The notes beneath the pieces are model-generated. The model was not told where the DNA came from, made no database searches, and saw nothing but the letters and a program-made list of their open reading frames with translations. The translations under genes and the position numbers were made by a program. Below, piece after piece: positions 40,027 through 50,362 of a stretch of DNA of 64,000 bases (within the stretch, counting starts at the first letter, position 1; each line of letters starts with the position of its first letter). Origin of the DNA: Sphingomonas sp. (GTDB lineage Bacteria > Pseudomonadota > Alphaproteobacteria > Sphingomonadales > Sphingomonadaceae); contig JAKFUZ010000002.1 of the NCBI GenBank assembly GCA_021732445.1, positions 124,001-188,000 of the forward strand, written 5' to 3'.

Positions 40027-40766
40027 CGGTGCCGGGCCCCGAATTGCCCGAGCTTCTTGGCGGCGCCAGCGACATATTGCTGCTGTGCGACCATGCCTCC
40101 AACGCCGTGCCGCCCGACATCGCGCTGGGCATAGACGAGGCGCTGCTGGCGCGCCATGTGGCGGTCGACATTGGCGCCGCGGCGCTTGCCCGTGCGCTTG
40201 CGGGGCGGCTTGCGGCACCGGCGGTGCTTGCCACGGTTTCACGTCTGGTGATTGATCTCAACCGGCCGAGCGACCACGCCGGGCTTGTCCCGCGGGCCAG
40301 TGACGGCCACGCCATTCCCGGCAATGCGCGTGCGGACCGGGCAGGGCGGATTGCGCGGTTCCACGCGCCCTATCACCGGGCCATTGCCCGGCAGATCAAC
40401 GCGCAGCGGCCAGCGCTTATCGTCGCGGTCCACAGTTTTACGCCACAACTTGAGCAGGGTGGGGCCCCGCGGCCATGGGAGATCGGCATTCTTCACAATC
40501 GCCAGTCGGCTGCCGCGCGCGCGGCCATCGCGCTGTTCCGGTCGGCGGGCATCGTCACGGGTGACAACGCACCATATTCAGGCCGCCAGTTCAACATGAC
40601 GCTAAACCGCCACGGTGAAGGGCAGGGGATTGCCGCCTTTTCCCTCGAAGTGCGCAACACGTTGATCGCCAGCGGGCGCGGGGTTGCGCATTGGGCCGCC
40701 ATCATCGCGCCCGTTATCGCGCAAGTGCGCAACGGACTTGCGCAAAACGCGCTTTTCACGACATAG
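40023..40766 (+). CDS. N-formylglutamate amidohydrolase family protein
   Basis: A 247-aa zinc hydrolase that removes formate from N-formylglutamate or a similar formylated amino acid. DHASNAVP near residue 23, the SRLVIDLNRP segment, and AVHSFTPQL followed by EIGILHN are the family signatures. The start is taken as the GTG overlapping the ispE stop (GTGA, 40023); another GTG at 39999 is possible. No other hut gene is nearby, so its substrate may not be histidine-derived. ilvD follows 9 bp behind. Confidence 0.88.
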   Translation: MTVPGPELPELLGGASDILLLCDHASNAVPPDIALGIDEALLARHVAVDIGAAALARALAGRLAAPAVLATVSRLVIDLNRPSDHAGLVPRASDGHAIPGNARADRAGRIARFHAPYHRAIARQINAQRPALIVAVHSFTPQLEQGGAPRPWEIGILHNRQSAAARAAIALFRSAGIVTGDNAPYSGRQFNMTLNRHGEGQGIAAFSLEVRNTLIASGRGVAHWAAIIAPVIAQVRNGLAQNALFTT

Positions 40767-40775
40767 GTAGCGCCG

Positions 40776-42497
40776 ATGAACCGAATATTTGACAAATCAC
40801 GCCTGCCGAGCCGGCACGTCTCCGTCGGGCCGGAACGGGCGCCCCACCGCAGCTATTATTACGCAATGGGCATCGCCGAGGAAGACATTGCCCGGCCCTT
40901 TGTGGGGCTGGCCAGTGCTGGCAACAACTCCGCGCCGTGCAACACAACGCTCGATGCGCAGGCCGACGCAGCGCAGGCGGGCGTGGTCGCAGGCGGCGGC
41001 ATGCCGCGCCGGTTCAACACCATTACCGTAACCGACGGTATTGCGATGGGCCATCAGGGGATGAAATCCTCGCTCGTCAGCCGGGAAGTGATTGCGGATT
41101 CGGTTGAACTCAGCGTGCGCGGCCATTGCTATGATGCGCTTGTCGGCTTTGCCGGGTGCGACAAGAGCCTGCCCGGCATGATGATGGCGATGCTGCGGCT
41201 GAACGTGCCGAGCATTTTCGTCTATGGCGGCTCCATCCTGCCGGGGCGCTTCCACGATCGTGACGTGACGGTGGTTGATGTGTTCGAGGCGGTCGGGCAA
41301 TATGCGGCAGGCGGGTGCCCGTTGCAGGAACTGATCGCGCTGGAAAAAGTGGCGTGCCCCGGCCACGGGGCGTGTGGCGGGCAGTTTACGGCCAACACCA
41401 TGGCCTGTGTCGGCGAGGCAATTGGCCTGTCGCTGCCCAATTCAAACATGATGCCGGCGCCCTATCAGGCGCGGGAAGACATTGCGGTGGCGGCTGGCGA
41501 GCAGGTGATGGCGCTGCTGGAGGCGCATATCCGCCCGCGCGACATTTGCACACGGCCGGCGTTCATCAACGCAGCCCGCGTGGTGGCGGCGACCGGGGGG
41601 TCAACCAACGCGGCGCTCCACTTGCCGGCCATGGCGCATGAGGCAGGCATCGCCTTTGATCTCTTCGATGTTGCCGACGCTTTCAAATCAACGCCGTATG
41701 TTGCTGACCTGAAGCCCGGTGGGAAGTTTGTGGCCAAGGACATGTATGAGGCGGGCGGCGTTTACATGCTGATGAAAACGATGCTCGCTGGCGGCTTTCT
41801 TGACGGTAATTGCCTGACCGTCACGGGCAAAACACTCGGCGAGAATATCGATCAGGTGACGTGGAACCCCGACCAGAAGGTGATTTATGACGTCAAGGCA
41901 CCATTATCGCCAACAGGCGGCGTGGTCGGGTTGAAGGGGTCACTCGCGCCCGAAGGCGCCATCGTCAAGGTGGCCGGCATGCAACGCTTGCAGTTTGAAG
42001 GCCCGGCGCGGGTGTTTGATTGTGAGGAAGACTGTTTTGCCGCTGTTGAGGCGCGGGACATTGCCGAAGGCTGCGTTATCGTCATCCGCTATGAAGGGCC
42101 AAAGGGCGGGCCCGGCATGCGCGAAATGCTGTCGACCACCGCAGCACTTTATGGGCTGGGCATGGGGGAAAAGGTCGCGCTCATCACCGACGGGCGCTTT
42201 TCGGGTGCCACGCGCGGCTTCTGCATTGGCCATGTCGGGCCAGAGGCCGCTGATGGCGGTCCAATCGCGCTGGTGGAGGAAGGCGACCTCATTCGCATCG
42301 ACGCTGCCCTGGGCACTATTGAGCTGATCGTTGCGCAAGAAGTGCTCGCCGAGCGCCGCGCGCGCTGGGTGCCGCGCGGCAACAACTATCAATCCGGCGC
42401 CCTGTGGCGCTATGCGGCAACCGTTGGTCCTGCATATCAGGGTGCGGTAACCCATCCGGGCGCCGCCGCTGAAACCCATGTCTATGCGGATATTTAG
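40776..42497 (+). CDS. ilvD: dihydroxy-acid dehydratase
   Basis: Iron-sulfur enzyme of branched-chain amino acid synthesis (573 aa). The cluster ligands are Cys55 in APCN, Cys128 in GFAGCDKS and Cys200 in [13 protein letters not shown], the pattern of the 2Fe-2S group. [26 protein letters not shown] sequence and the C-terminal [15 protein letters not shown] are typical. It is the paralogue of edd in this window but differs in its motifs. The lipoprotein gene begins inside its last codons. Confidence 0.97.
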   Translation: MNRIFDKSRLPSRHVSVGPERAPHRSYYYAMGIAEEDIARPFVGLASAGNNSAPCNTTLDAQADAAQAGVVAGGGMPRRFNTITVTDGIAMGHQGMKSSLVSREVIADSVELSVRGHCYDALVGFAGCDKSLPGMMMAMLRLNVPSIFVYGGSILPGRFHDRDVTVVDVFEAVGQYAAGGCPLQELIALEKVACPGHGACGGQFTANTMACVGEAIGLSLPNSNMMPAPYQAREDIAVAAGEQVMALLEAHIRPRDICTRPAFINAARVVAATGGSTNAALHLPAMAHEAGIAFDLFDVADAFKSTPYVADLKPGGKFVAKDMYEAGGVYMLMKTMLAGGFLDGNCLTVTGKTLGENIDQVTWNPDQKVIYDVKAPLSPTGGVVGLKGSLAPEGAIVKVAGMQRLQFEGPARVFDCEEDCFAAVEARDIAEGCVIVIRYEGPKGGPGMREMLSTTAALYGLGMGEKVALITDGRFSGATRGFCIGHVGPEAADGGPIALVEEGDLIRIDAALGTIELIVAQEVLAERRARWVPRGNNYQSGALWRYAATVGPAYQGAVTHPGAAAETHVYADI

Positions 42498-42915
42498 CGC
42501 GGGCTTGCTGCTGGTGATGGCAGGGTGCGGCCCGGCGGCACCGGGCAATGAAACGCTGGTCGGCCTGGCCCAGGGCGCGACGCCCGACGAAGCGGCCAAG
42601 GCCGGCCTCATCGGGTGCGCGCTGGCCGGGGCCGAGGTGCCCGAGCGCTCCTGTTCGGTTGACCGGACGGTGACCGCGCAGGGCCTCGTCCTCACGCTGC
42701 GCAATCCTGATGGCGGTTTCCACCGCGTGCTGGTGACGGGCGATGGCCGCGGCGTGATTGCCGCCGATGGCGCGGAAAAAGCGGTGGTGCGCATTGTCGG
42801 TTCCGCCGAGATTGAGGTCGCGATTGGTGGAGATCGTTACCGGCTGCCGGCGACGATAGCCGCGCAGAGCGCCACCGCTGCGGCGGGTTCCTTTGAAGGG
42901 GGCGGGGCAAAATGA
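42478..42915 (+). CDS. small conserved lipoprotein of unknown function
   Basis: A 145-aa protein (or 143 from the ATG at 42484) with a signal sequence and lipobox LLVMAGC, so cysteine near residue 17 is likely acylated. The rest is a compact domain containing [17 protein letters not shown], two further cysteines and GGDRYRLP near the end. I do not recognise a family. It overlaps ilvD by 20 bases and the methyltransferase gene by ATGA, so it is part of the operon. Confidence 0.8.
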   Translation: MSMRIFSAGLLLVMAGCGPAAPGNETLVGLAQGATPDEAAKAGLIGCALAGAEVPERSCSVDRTVTAQGLVLTLRNPDGGFHRVLVTGDGRGVIAADGAEKAVVRIVGSAEIEVAIGGDRYRLPATIAAQSATAAAGSFEGGGAK

Positions 42916-44132
42916 GCGCGCCGGGAACAATCGTCCGCGTGGCGGCACTCGGTGACGGCGTCAGCGAGGACGGGCGGCATGTGCCACTTGCCGCCCCCGG
43001 TGACATACTTCGCGCCGATGGCAGCATCGCGCCGGGGCCGCACCATCAAGCGCCTCCCTGTCGCCATTTTCCGCGTTGCGGCGGGTGTCAGCTCCAGCAT
43101 CTTGATGACGATAGCTATGCGCAGTTTCTGACTGACCGGGTGCAGGGTGCGCTTGCCGGTCAGGGGCTGGAAGCGACCGTTCGCCCGCCGCTGGTGTCGC
43201 CGGCGCACAGCCGACGGCGGGCCACGCTTCATGCCGAGCGGCGCGGGAGCCAGATCGTGCTGGGCTATGCCGAAGCCGGCAGCCACGCGCTCATCGACCT
43301 TGCGGAATGCTCCGTGCTTCACCCTGATCTGGCAGCGATGCTACAGCCGCTGCGCCAGTTGCTGGGCGTGCTGATGACGGGCAAGCGCGGGGTGGATGTG
43401 CATCTCGCCCTGGTCGATCAGGGCGTCGATATGGTGGTGATCGGCGTGGAAGCGGCCGGTCTGGTCGCCGCTGAGGCAATTTCGGCATTTGGCGCGGCCT
43501 TTCGGGTTGCCCGGCTGGCGATCGATGATCGCGACCGGCCGGAGGTGCGGTGGGAGCCCGATGCGGTCACGGTTACCTTTGGTGGTGCGGTGGTTTCGGT
43601 GCCGCCCGGCGCGTTTTTGCAGGCAACCGCGCATGGCGAAGCGGCGCTGCTGGCCGCGGTGAAGGAAATGGTTGGCACACCTGCGACGCTTGCCGACCTG
43701 TTCGCCGGGCTGGGCACGTTCGCGCTGGGGGTGTCGCCGCGGTCCAAGGTTTACGCCGCTGAAGCGAGCCGAGATGCCATCGCTGCGCTGAAATCGGCGG
43801 CATCGCGGGCGGGGCGGTTGCTGGTCACGGAACACCGCGACCTCTATCGCCGGCCGCTCACCGTCGCCGAGCTGAACCGGTTCGAGGCGATCGTGCTTGA
43901 TCCACCGCGTGCCGGCGCGCGCGAGCAGGCCGAGGCGCTGGCCGATTGCGATGCAGACGTCATCGCCTACATATCGTGCAATCCGAGCAGCTTTGCGCGG
44001 GATGCCAAGGTGATTTGCGCAGGAGGTTTCCAGCTCGACTGGGTGCAGCCGGTGGGGCAGTTTCGCTGGTCAACGCATGTCGAGCTGGTCGGCCGGTTCA
44101 GGCGTCCGCCGCCGGATACGTCGCCTGCATGA
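42912..44132 (+). CDS. class I SAM-dependent RNA (uracil-C5) methyltransferase, RlmC/RlmD-like
   Basis: Methylates uridine in 23S rRNA or tRNA (406 aa). Iron-sulfur ligands lie in the N-terminal [16 protein letters not shown] (about residues 48-63). The SAM-binding region has [12 protein letters not shown] near 260, and [10 protein letters not shown] leads to the catalytic Cys in [12 protein letters not shown]. The C-terminus [13 protein letters not shown] is typical. It is the last gene of the operon, and its end overlaps that of truA by 35 bases on the other strand. Which uridine it modifies cannot be told. Confidence 0.92.
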   Translation: MSAPGTIVRVAALGDGVSEDGRHVPLAAPGDILRADGSIAPGPHHQAPPCRHFPRCGGCQLQHLDDDSYAQFLTDRVQGALAGQGLEATVRPPLVSPAHSRRRATLHAERRGSQIVLGYAEAGSHALIDLAECSVLHPDLAAMLQPLRQLLGVLMTGKRGVDVHLALVDQGVDMVVIGVEAAGLVAAEAISAFGAAFRVARLAIDDRDRPEVRWEPDAVTVTFGGAVVSVPPGAFLQATAHGEAALLAAVKEMVGTPATLADLFAGLGTFALGVSPRSKVYAAEASRDAIAALKSAASRAGRLLVTEHRDLYRRPLTVAELNRFEAIVLDPPRAGAREQAEALADCDADVIAYISCNPSSFARDAKVICAGGFQLDWVQPVGQFRWSTHVELVGRFRRPPPDTSPA

Positions 44133-44850
44133 AATACAGCCCGTCAGGTGGCGCATTGAGGCCAAGCGCGGCCCGGTCCCGCGCTTCGAGCGCTCGTTTC
44201 ATGTCGTCAGGGTGCCACTTGCCCTGGCCGACGAGCACCAGGCAGCCCACCATTGAGCGGACCTGATGGTGGAGAAACGAGCGCGCCGCCGCATCCACCA
44301 GCACCAATTCGCCGTTGCGGCTTACACCAAGCGTATCGAGCGTGCGCACCGGGCTGTCTGCCTGGCAATGCACTGAGCGGAAGGTGGTGAAATCATGCCG
44401 GCCAACGAGGTGCGCCGCACCCGCCGCCATGGCGCCGTGGTCAAGCGGCCGTGGCTCGCGCCACGCCAGCCCGCGCTCGGTGGTCAGCGGTGCCCGTCGG
44501 TTCACGATACGATATTGATAGGCACGGCCCGTGCATGAAAAGCGCGCGTGCCAGTCGTCGGGAACCGGCACGCAATCAAGCACCGCGACCGGGGCGGGGC
44601 GGACGAGCGCGTTCACCCCTTCCATCAGCCGAAACGCGGTGATTGGCCGCGTCACATCGACATGCGCGCGCATCGCCCGTGCGTGAACCCCGGCATCGGT
44701 GCGGCCGGCGGCGTAGACCGTCACCGGCTCATGCACCATGCGCGACAGCGCAACCTCCAGCGCCTCTTGCACGCTTGGCCCGTGTGGCTGACGCTGCCAG
44801 CCCATGAACGGCCGGCCATCATAATCCAGGGTGAGCGCAAAACGCGTCAC
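44098..44850 (-). CDS. truA: tRNA pseudouridine(38-40) synthase TruA
   Basis: Forms pseudouridine in the anticodon arm (250 aa). It begins [19 protein letters not shown]; the catalytic aspartate is Asp52 in [26 protein letters not shown] is the C-terminal family signature. It overlaps fmt by ATGA and so is translated after it. The last 35 bases are antisense to the end of the methyltransferase gene. Confidence 0.96.
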   Translation of the reverse strand: MTRFALTLDYDGRPFMGWQRQPHGPSVQEALEVALSRMVHEPVTVYAAGRTDAGVHARAMRAHVDVTRPITAFRLMEGVNALVRPAPVAVLDCVPVPDDWHARFSCTGRAYQYRIVNRRAPLTTERGLAWREPRPLDHGAMAAGAAHLVGRHDFTTFRSVHCQADSPVRTLDTLGVSRNGELVLVDAAARSFLHHQVRSMVGCLVLVGQGKWHPDDMKRALEARDRAALGLNAPPDGLYFMQATYPAADA

Positions 44851-45767
44851 AGCGCAGTGCCGGGTGGGATGGGAAAGCCGCGCAGGAAGGCTGCCGTGGG
44901 CATGGCGCCGCGCCCGGCTCGCTGGAGCATCACGGGCCGGATCGCGCCTGTACCGCAGGCGATGGTCAGTTGCTCGTCAAGCACGGTCCCGGCCAGGCCA
45001 TGGGCGGGCACAATCACTGTATCGAGCAGCTTGATCCGCTCACCTCCCACATCAAAAAACGCGCCGGGCACCGGGTTGAACGCGCGAACCTGACGCTCAA
45101 CCATATCCGCGCCCTGCTGCCAGTCGATCCGCGCTTCGGCCTTGTCGATCTTGGTGGCATAGGTCACCCCCTCGGGCGGCTGCGCGACGGGCGGATGCGC
45201 GGGCAGATCGGCGAGCACCTCGGTCATCAGCCGAGCGCCCATCGCGCTCAACTCGTCCGCCAGCGCGCCGCCGGTCTTGCGATCAATGGCGGTCGTGCCG
45301 CGCAAAAGCACCGGGCCGGTGTCCAGCCCGGCCTCCATCTGCATGATACAAACCCCGGTTTGCGCGTCGCCTGCCAGAATCGCGCGCTGAATGGGTGCGG
45401 CACCGCGCCAGCGCGGTAGCAGCGAGGCATGAACGTTCAGGCAACCAAGCCTGGGTGCCGCAAGTATCGTTTTGGGCAGGATCAGGCCATAGGCCGCGAC
45501 GACCGCGACATCGGCCCCGATCGCTGCAAAATTCTGGTGCTCGGCCGCATCGCGCAGCGAAACCGGGGTGCGAACCGGTATTCCCAGCGCCTCGGCACGC
45601 GCGTGAACGGGGCCAGGGGTCAGCGCCTTGCCTCGCCCGGCGCGGCGCGGCGGCTGCGAATAGACTGCCGCCACCCGGTGGCCGGCACCGACCAGCGCCT
45701 CCAGTATCGGCACGGAAAAACCCGGCGTGCCCATAAAGATGACGGTGAGGGGATCGGAAGGCTTCAT
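44847..45767 (-). CDS. fmt: methionyl-tRNA formyltransferase
   Basis: Formylates initiator Met-tRNA (306 aa). The start at 45767 ([19 protein letters not shown]) has an AAGG site. The formyl-transfer core has [20 protein letters not shown], with the catalytic Asn, His and later Asp, plus [11 protein letters not shown]. The C-terminal OB domain begins near 205. It sits divergent from recR across 55 bp and coupled to truA. def, the matching deformylase, lies nearby on the other strand. Confidence 0.97.
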   Translation of the reverse strand: MKPSDPLTVIFMGTPGFSVPILEALVGAGHRVAAVYSQPPRRAGRGKALTPGPVHARAEALGIPVRTPVSLRDAAEHQNFAAIGADVAVVAAYGLILPKTILAAPRLGCLNVHASLLPRWRGAAPIQRAILAGDAQTGVCIMQMEAGLDTGPVLLRGTTAIDRKTGGALADELSAMGARLMTEVLADLPAHPPVAQPPEGVTYATKIDKAEARIDWQQGADMVERQVRAFNPVPGAFFDVGGERIKLLDTVIVPAHGLAGTVLDEQLTIACGTGAIRPVMLQRAGRGAMPTAAFLRGFPIPPGTAL

Positions 45768-45822
45768 GCCGCCTTCCATCGCCGCTTGGCAGAGGGCTAT
45801 GCAACCCCTTATCTGTGGCACC

Positions 45823-46419
45823 ATGGCTTCTCAAGAAATAGAGGCGCTGGCGCAGGCGCTGTCCCGGCTTCCCGGTTTTGGGCCGCGCTCGGCACGGCGC
45901 GCGGTGCTGCACTTGCTGAAAAAGCGCGAGACTGCGCTTGATCCGCTGCTGCGCGCGCTGGAAGCAGTCGCGGCGCGGCTGACGACATGCACGGTGTGCG
46001 GCAACATCGACACAGCCAGCCCGTGCGGCATCTGCGCCGATCCACGCCGCGACGCCCGTGCGCTGTGCGTGGTGGAGGAAGTTGCCGACTTGTGGGCGCT
46101 TGACCGGAGCCATTTGTTTCCGGGCAAATTCCACGTCCTTGGCGGGCGGCTATCCGCACTTGAGGGCGTACGGCCAGAAGACCTGTCGATCGACCTGTTG
46201 CTGCGCCGGGTCGAGGCGGGAGGCATTGACGAGGTGGTGCTGGCGATGAACGCCACGCTTGAGGGGCAGACTACCGCGCATTACATCGCCGAACGGATCG
46301 AAGGATTTCCGGTGCGCCTTACGCAGCTAGCCCATGGCCTGCCCGTGGGCGGCGAGCTGGATTATCTTGATGACGGCACGCTCGCGCAGGCGCTGCGCGC
46401 ACGAAAGCCTGTCGGTTGA
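45823..46419 (+). CDS. recR: recombination protein RecR
   Basis: Recombination mediator working with RecF and RecO (198 aa). It has a helix-hairpin-helix ([19 protein letters not shown]), a zinc finger of four cysteines (CTVCGN and CGIC, about residues 56-71), and a Toprim domain with CVVEEVADL, followed by [17 protein letters not shown]. The start is the ATG at 45823; an open frame continues upstream but overlaps fmt on the other strand. Confidence 0.96.
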   Translation: MASQEIEALAQALSRLPGFGPRSARRAVLHLLKKRETALDPLLRALEAVAARLTTCTVCGNIDTASPCGICADPRRDARALCVVEEVADLWALDRSHLFPGKFHVLGGRLSALEGVRPEDLSIDLLLRRVEAGGIDEVVLAMNATLEGQTTAHYIAERIEGFPVRLTQLAHGLPVGGELDYLDDGTLAQALRARKPVG

Positions 46420-46469
46420 ACGGCGGGTGATCTTGACGCGGGGCGGCCGCTTTCCTAGCTGGTGAAATC

Positions 46470-46994
46470 ATGGCCGTTCATCAGATCATCGAAGTTCCTG
46501 ATCCGCGGTTGCGGACTATTTCAGCACCCGTTGAAGCGGTTGACGATGGCGTGCGTGCGCTCATTGGCGACATGCTCGACAGCATGTATGCCGCACGCGG
46601 CATTGGCCTGGCTGCTATTCAGATCGGCGTGCCCCGGCGCGTGCTGGTGATCGACCTTCAGGAAGAGGGTGCGGACGGCAAGCCGCTGCGCAACCCGCAA
46701 GTCTTCATAAACCCCGAAATTGTCGCCAGCGATGCCATACTCGCGACCTATAATGAGGGCTGCCTGTCGGTGCCCGATCAATATGCCGAGGTCGACCGGC
46801 CCGCAACCTGCCGGGTGCGCTGGCTTGATGAGCATGGCGCCGGTCATGAAAAAGACCTGGACGGGTTGCTCGCCACCTGCATCCAGCACGAAATGGATCA
46901 TTTGCAAGGCATCGTGTTCATCGACCACCTGTCAAGGCTCAAGCGCGAGATGGTGCTGAAGAAACTGGCCAAGGCGCGCAAAGCCGCCGCCTGA
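46470..46994 (+). CDS. def: peptide deformylase
   Basis: Removes the formyl group from nascent proteins (174 aa). Motif 1 is GIGLAAIQIGV (about residues 44-54), motif 2 EGCLSVP with metal ligand Cys98, and motif 3 QHEMDHLQG with His140, Glu141 and His144. Motif 1 has Ile in place of the usual Pro or Val before Q, which is tolerated. It starts 50 bp after recR and ends 9 bp from the convergent CysQ-like gene. Confidence 0.97.
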   Translation: MAVHQIIEVPDPRLRTISAPVEAVDDGVRALIGDMLDSMYAARGIGLAAIQIGVPRRVLVIDLQEEGADGKPLRNPQVFINPEIVASDAILATYNEGCLSVPDQYAEVDRPATCRVRWLDEHGAGHEKDLDGLLATCIQHEMDHLQGIVFIDHLSRLKREMVLKKLAKARKAAA

Positions 46995-47003
46995 GCCTGG
47001 CGT

Positions 47004-47741
47004 TTAGCCTGCGGTACGCCGGATCGCCGCCAGAACGCGGGCGGCCCATTCCGGCCGGCAAATCAGCACATCGGGCAAAACGGGGTTCGCGCAATTATAT
47101 ACCAGGTCGCTGCCGTCGATACGCGAGGCATGGCAGCCAGCCGCACGCGCCACGGCCACTGGCGCGCAATTGTCCCATTCATACTGGCCGCCATCGTGGA
47201 CATAAATTTCCGCTTCGCCCGCGACTATGGCCATTGCCTTGGCGCCGGCTGACCCCATCGGCACCAGAATGCCGCCAATCGCCCGGGCGACCGCAGTGGC
47301 GATGGCGGGCGGGCGGGCGCGGCTGACGAGGATGCGCGGTGCGCCAGGCGTGGCGGGGGGGAGGGTGACTGCGCCGTCACTGGCAAATACCCGCCCACAG
47401 CCCGGCACGGCGACCGCGCCGACGCTAGGCACGCCATCAATCGCCAGACCCACATGTACCGCCCAGTCGTCCGTTCGCGCGGCATATTCCAGCGTTCCGT
47501 CAAGCGGGTCGATGATCCACACCCGGCGCCGGGCGCAGCGTTTGCCGTCATCGGGCGATTCTTCCGACAGGATGTCGTCGTCGGGGCGCGCGGCGCGTAA
47601 CCGCCGGAGGATCAGCGCATTGGCTTGGGTATCACCGCGCGCGCCGAGTTCAGACGGGCCGCAAGTGGCCGAGCACCGCAAGCGGTTGAGCAGCGCCCCC
47701 GCCTCTGCGGCAATGTCGCGTGCAAGCTCGGCGTCAGTCAT
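47004..47741 (-). CDS. inositol monophosphatase family protein, CysQ-like
   Basis: A 245-aa Mg-dependent phosphatase, probably 3'(2'),5'-bisphosphate nucleotidase or a related sugar phosphatase. Metal ligands are in EESPDD (about residue 68), WIIDPLDGTLEY (about 80-91) and EWDNCAPVAVA near 192. The first motif lacks the usual ILSEE-T form seen in true CysQ, so the substrate is uncertain. The start at 47741 (MTDAELARDIAAEAG) has an AAGG site; an ATG at 47756 is possible. It is the last gene of a long minus-strand run. Confidence 0.88.
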   Translation of the reverse strand: MTDAELARDIAAEAGALLNRLRCSATCGPSELGARGDTQANALILRRLRAARPDDDILSEESPDDGKRCARRRVWIIDPLDGTLEYAARTDDWAVHVGLAIDGVPSVGAVAVPGCGRVFASDGAVTLPPATPGAPRILVSRARPPAIATAVARAIGGILVPMGSAGAKAMAIVAGEAEIYVHDGGQYEWDNCAPVAVARAAGCHASRIDGSDLVYNCANPVLPDVLICRPEWAARVLAAIRRTAG

Positions 47742-47793
47742 GGTGCCTTGTTCCATAAGGCGGCGATATGCTCCACGAGCGCGGCGAGCAAGG

Positions 47794-48021
47794 TCAGTCC
47801 GACCGCCCGCGTTCCACCGAATCGAGGATGCGCGCGCCTGCCATTACGACCGCAATCGGGCACACGGCAAACAACAGCCAGCCGCCATAGCCGGGATATT
47901 GCTCTACATAATGCACGCCGCGCTCAACGGCGCCAAGGCCCAGTGCATAAATAACGAGAAACGCCTCGAACTTGGTTTTGATGACGAACAGCTTGGTGAG
48001 TTTTTTCAACATGTCGTCCAT
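47794..48021 (-). CDS. small membrane protein of unknown function
   Basis: A 75-aa protein starting MDDMLKKLTKLFVIKTKFEA. Two membrane segments are visible: FEAFLVIYALGLGAVERGV and YGGWLLFAVCPIAVVMAG, ending in a short charged tail (RILDSVERGRSD). Codon use and hydrophobicity speak for a real gene. I do not recognise a family. It lies between astB and the CysQ-like gene in the same direction. Confidence 0.7.
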   Translation of the reverse strand: MDDMLKKLTKLFVIKTKFEAFLVIYALGLGAVERGVHYVEQYPGYGGWLLFAVCPIAVVMAGARILDSVERGRSD

Positions 48022-48087
48022 TACGCAAACACCGGGCCAACCGCGCAAAAACGCCCTTGCTCCTTAACGGAAATGGTTAGCTGTCAA

Positions 48088-49362
48088 CTAATTCGACAGT
48101 AAGCCGGCCAGCCCCAGATGGTCCAGCAGCGCGCGGTGCGCCGCCTCGATGGTGCGGATGAGCGCCGGATCGCCGATCATCGCAGGGTCAATGGTTTCGG
48201 GCCAGTGCGCGGCAACGAGCGCTGACAGCGCATCGAGTTTAGCGTCATCGACCAGAAAGCGCGCGTCGATGGTGGCGGGGTCGGCCACAATCCGAAGGCG
48301 CAGGCAGGCAGGCCCACCACCATTTGCCATCGATTCGCGCACATCGACGACCTCAAGCCGCCGGATCGGACCGTTGCCCGCGACGAGCGTTTGCAGATAG
48401 CGCCACACCGACGGCGTTTCCTGCGCCTCACGCGGCAGGATGAGCGCCATTGTGCCGCCGGCCAGCGTCACGAGTTGCGCATTGAACAAATAGGATGCGA
48501 TCGCGTCGGCAAGCGACACGGCCGCCGCCGGCACCTCGATTATCTCCGCCTCGGGCATCCGTGCGCGCAAGGCCGCGTAAAACCCCGGCCGGTCGGCAAA
48601 CGCCTGTTCATGGGCAAACAACACCCGCTCATTGGCGACGGCAACCACATCGTTGTGAAACGCGCCAGCAGCGATTGCCTCGGGCGCTTGCTGAACCATA
48701 AGGGTGGCGGTTGGATCGAGCCGGTGCGCGCGCGCGACCGCCTCGCTCGCGTCACGGTGCTGGCGGGCGGGGAACGGGCCGCCGGTTTCGCCGAACACGA
48801 ATATTTCGGTTCCCGGGGCGCCGTGGCGCGCGCAAAGCCGCATGTGGTTAGCGGCGCCCTCGTCGCCAAAGGGCGGCGGGATGGGCGCGTGAACGGCAAA
48901 GGCCGGGTGGGCGAACACGCAGCGGAGCTGGCGCAACGTCGCCTGCCATTCATGGCTGCGGTGCGGCATCGTCACCAGATTCGCGACGGTGAGGTGGCAC
49001 CGCCCGTCTTCGGTATCGGGCGCGGGAGAGACGGTTGCGGCATTGGCCGCCCACATGGACGAGGCAGACAGCGCCTGCGCCTGCAAATGGCGCGGCGCGC
49101 CCGCAAAATCAGTCGCCAGTGTTGCAAGCCAGCCATGGTCGGGGCGCACCGGCGGCACGAAAATGCCCTGCGTCAGCCCAAGCGCGATATTGGCGCGCAT
49201 TTTGGCAATGCCCTGAAGTGCCGCCGCGCGCGGCCGGGACATAGCGCCCGCATTGCGGGTGGCCGCCAGATTGCCCAGGCTCAGCCCCGCATAATTATGA
49301 CTTGGGCCGATAAGCCCGTCGAAGTTAATCTCGACCAGTGCAGGATCAGGCGCGGGCGACAT
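48088..49362 (-). CDS. astB: N-succinylarginine dihydrolase
   Basis: Second enzyme of the arginine succinyltransferase pathway, giving succinylornithine, ammonia and CO2 (424 aa). It begins MSPAPDPALVEINFDGLIG, with the family stretch GPSHNYAGLSLGN. The catalytic cysteine is Cys353 in NGGGPACLRL, and AFHNDVVAVANE holds a conserved His. The start at 49362 overlaps astA by 17 bases. The length is close to the E. coli enzyme (447). Confidence 0.95.
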   Translation of the reverse strand: MSPAPDPALVEINFDGLIGPSHNYAGLSLGNLAATRNAGAMSRPRAAALQGIAKMRANIALGLTQGIFVPPVRPDHGWLATLATDFAGAPRHLQAQALSASSMWAANAATVSPAPDTEDGRCHLTVANLVTMPHRSHEWQATLRQLRCVFAHPAFAVHAPIPPPFGDEGAANHMRLCARHGAPGTEIFVFGETGGPFPARQHRDASEAVARAHRLDPTATLMVQQAPEAIAAGAFHNDVVAVANERVLFAHEQAFADRPGFYAALRARMPEAEIIEVPAAAVSLADAIASYLFNAQLVTLAGGTMALILPREAQETPSVWRYLQTLVAGNGPIRRLEVVDVRESMANGGGPACLRLRIVADPATIDARFLVDDAKLDALSALVAAHWPETIDPAMIGDPALIRTIEAAHRALLDHLGLAGLLSN

Positions 49363-50362
49363 GGTGCACCTGCGATCCGTGAATTGCACCAATGGCGTGG
49401 GCGCTGCCGGCATCGACCGCAACGCCGCCGCCGCGCATATCGACCCGGCCATAGGCGCAGCGGAAATCAGCCAGTGCCCCGGTTGCGATGAGCGACTCGG
49501 TGCCGCTGCTGGCGTCCGTTGCAATGACCGTGTCCGTGCGCCCGTCGCGCACGGTGCGCATCTGGTCGACCCGCGCGCACATGCTTGGGCCGCCATCAAA
49601 AATGTCGATATAATTCTCGAACACAAAACCCTCATTTTCCAGCATGCGCATGGCGGCGCGACCCGAGGGGTGCGGCAGGCCTATGGCTGCGCGCGCGCCC
49701 TCCGGCAGCATCGCTGTGTAGATCGGGTGTTTGGGCATCAGGTCGGCGATGAACTGGTTGCCGTGGATGGCGTTGAAATGGTCCGCATCCTGAAAGTTCA
49801 TGCCAAAGAACCGTCCCGCCAACCCATCCCAGAAGGGCGACCCGCCTGCTTCGTCGATAATGCCGCGAAGCTCGGCGAGAATGCGCTCGGCAAAGCGCGC
49901 GCGGTGCGCCCGGATGAAGAGATAGCGGCTGCGTGCCAGCAACATGCCAAGCCCGCCAGCGCGCTCGCTGGGGTGGAGAAACAGCCCGCCGACCTCGCTG
50001 GAGCCCTCAAGATCGGTGCTCAGCGTAAGCATGTCGGCGCGAAAAATGCGGTTCAGCTCCGCGCTGTGCTGCGTCAGCGTGCCCAGTCGATAGCTGTAGA
50101 ATGGCCATTTCTGCCCAACCTTGGTAAATAGCTGGCACGTGCCCCGCACATCCCCGGTCGCCAGATTTTCAAGCACCAGCACGAACAATTCGTCATCCAG
50201 CGTCATGTCTGTGCGCGCAAAGGCGGCCTCGCTGCGCTCCAGCTTGGCAGCAAGCGATTTGCGGTCGGGCGGCAGATTGGTGAACCCGCCGCCGGTGAGC
50301 TTGGCCATTTCATATAAATGCTGCAGGTCGCTCCGGCGTGCGGCGCGGATGACAAAACTCAT
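49346..50362 (-). CDS. astA: arginine N-succinyltransferase
   Basis: First enzyme of the AST arginine catabolic pathway, joining succinyl-CoA and arginine (338 aa). It begins MSFVIRAARRSDLQHLYEMA, then GGGFTNLPPDRKSL, KVGQKWPFYSYRLG, EVGGLFLHPSERAGGLG and the C-terminal DIFDGGPSMCARVDQM, all typical of the AstA fold. It overlaps the M20 gene by ATGA and astB by 17 bases, so the three genes are coupled. Confidence 0.95.
   Translation of the reverse strand: MSFVIRAARRSDLQHLYEMAKLTGGGFTNLPPDRKSLAAKLERSEAAFARTDMTLDDELFVLVLENLATGDVRGTCQLFTKVGQKWPFYSYRLGTLTQHSAELNRIFRADMLTLSTDLEGSSEVGGLFLHPSERAGGLGMLLARSRYLFIRAHRARFAERILAELRGIIDEAGGSPFWDGLAGRFFGMNFQDADHFNAIHGNQFIADLMPKHPIYTAMLPEGARAAIGLPHPSGRAAMRMLENEGFVFENYIDIFDGGPSMCARVDQMRTVRDGRTDTVIATDASSGTESLIATGALADFRCAYGRVDMRGGGVAVDAGSAHAIGAIHGSQVHHVARA

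Noticed and set aside
38782..40242. Minus-strand open frame of 486 codons opposite the TPR gene and ispE
   Set aside because: Antisense shadow with no recognisable domain.
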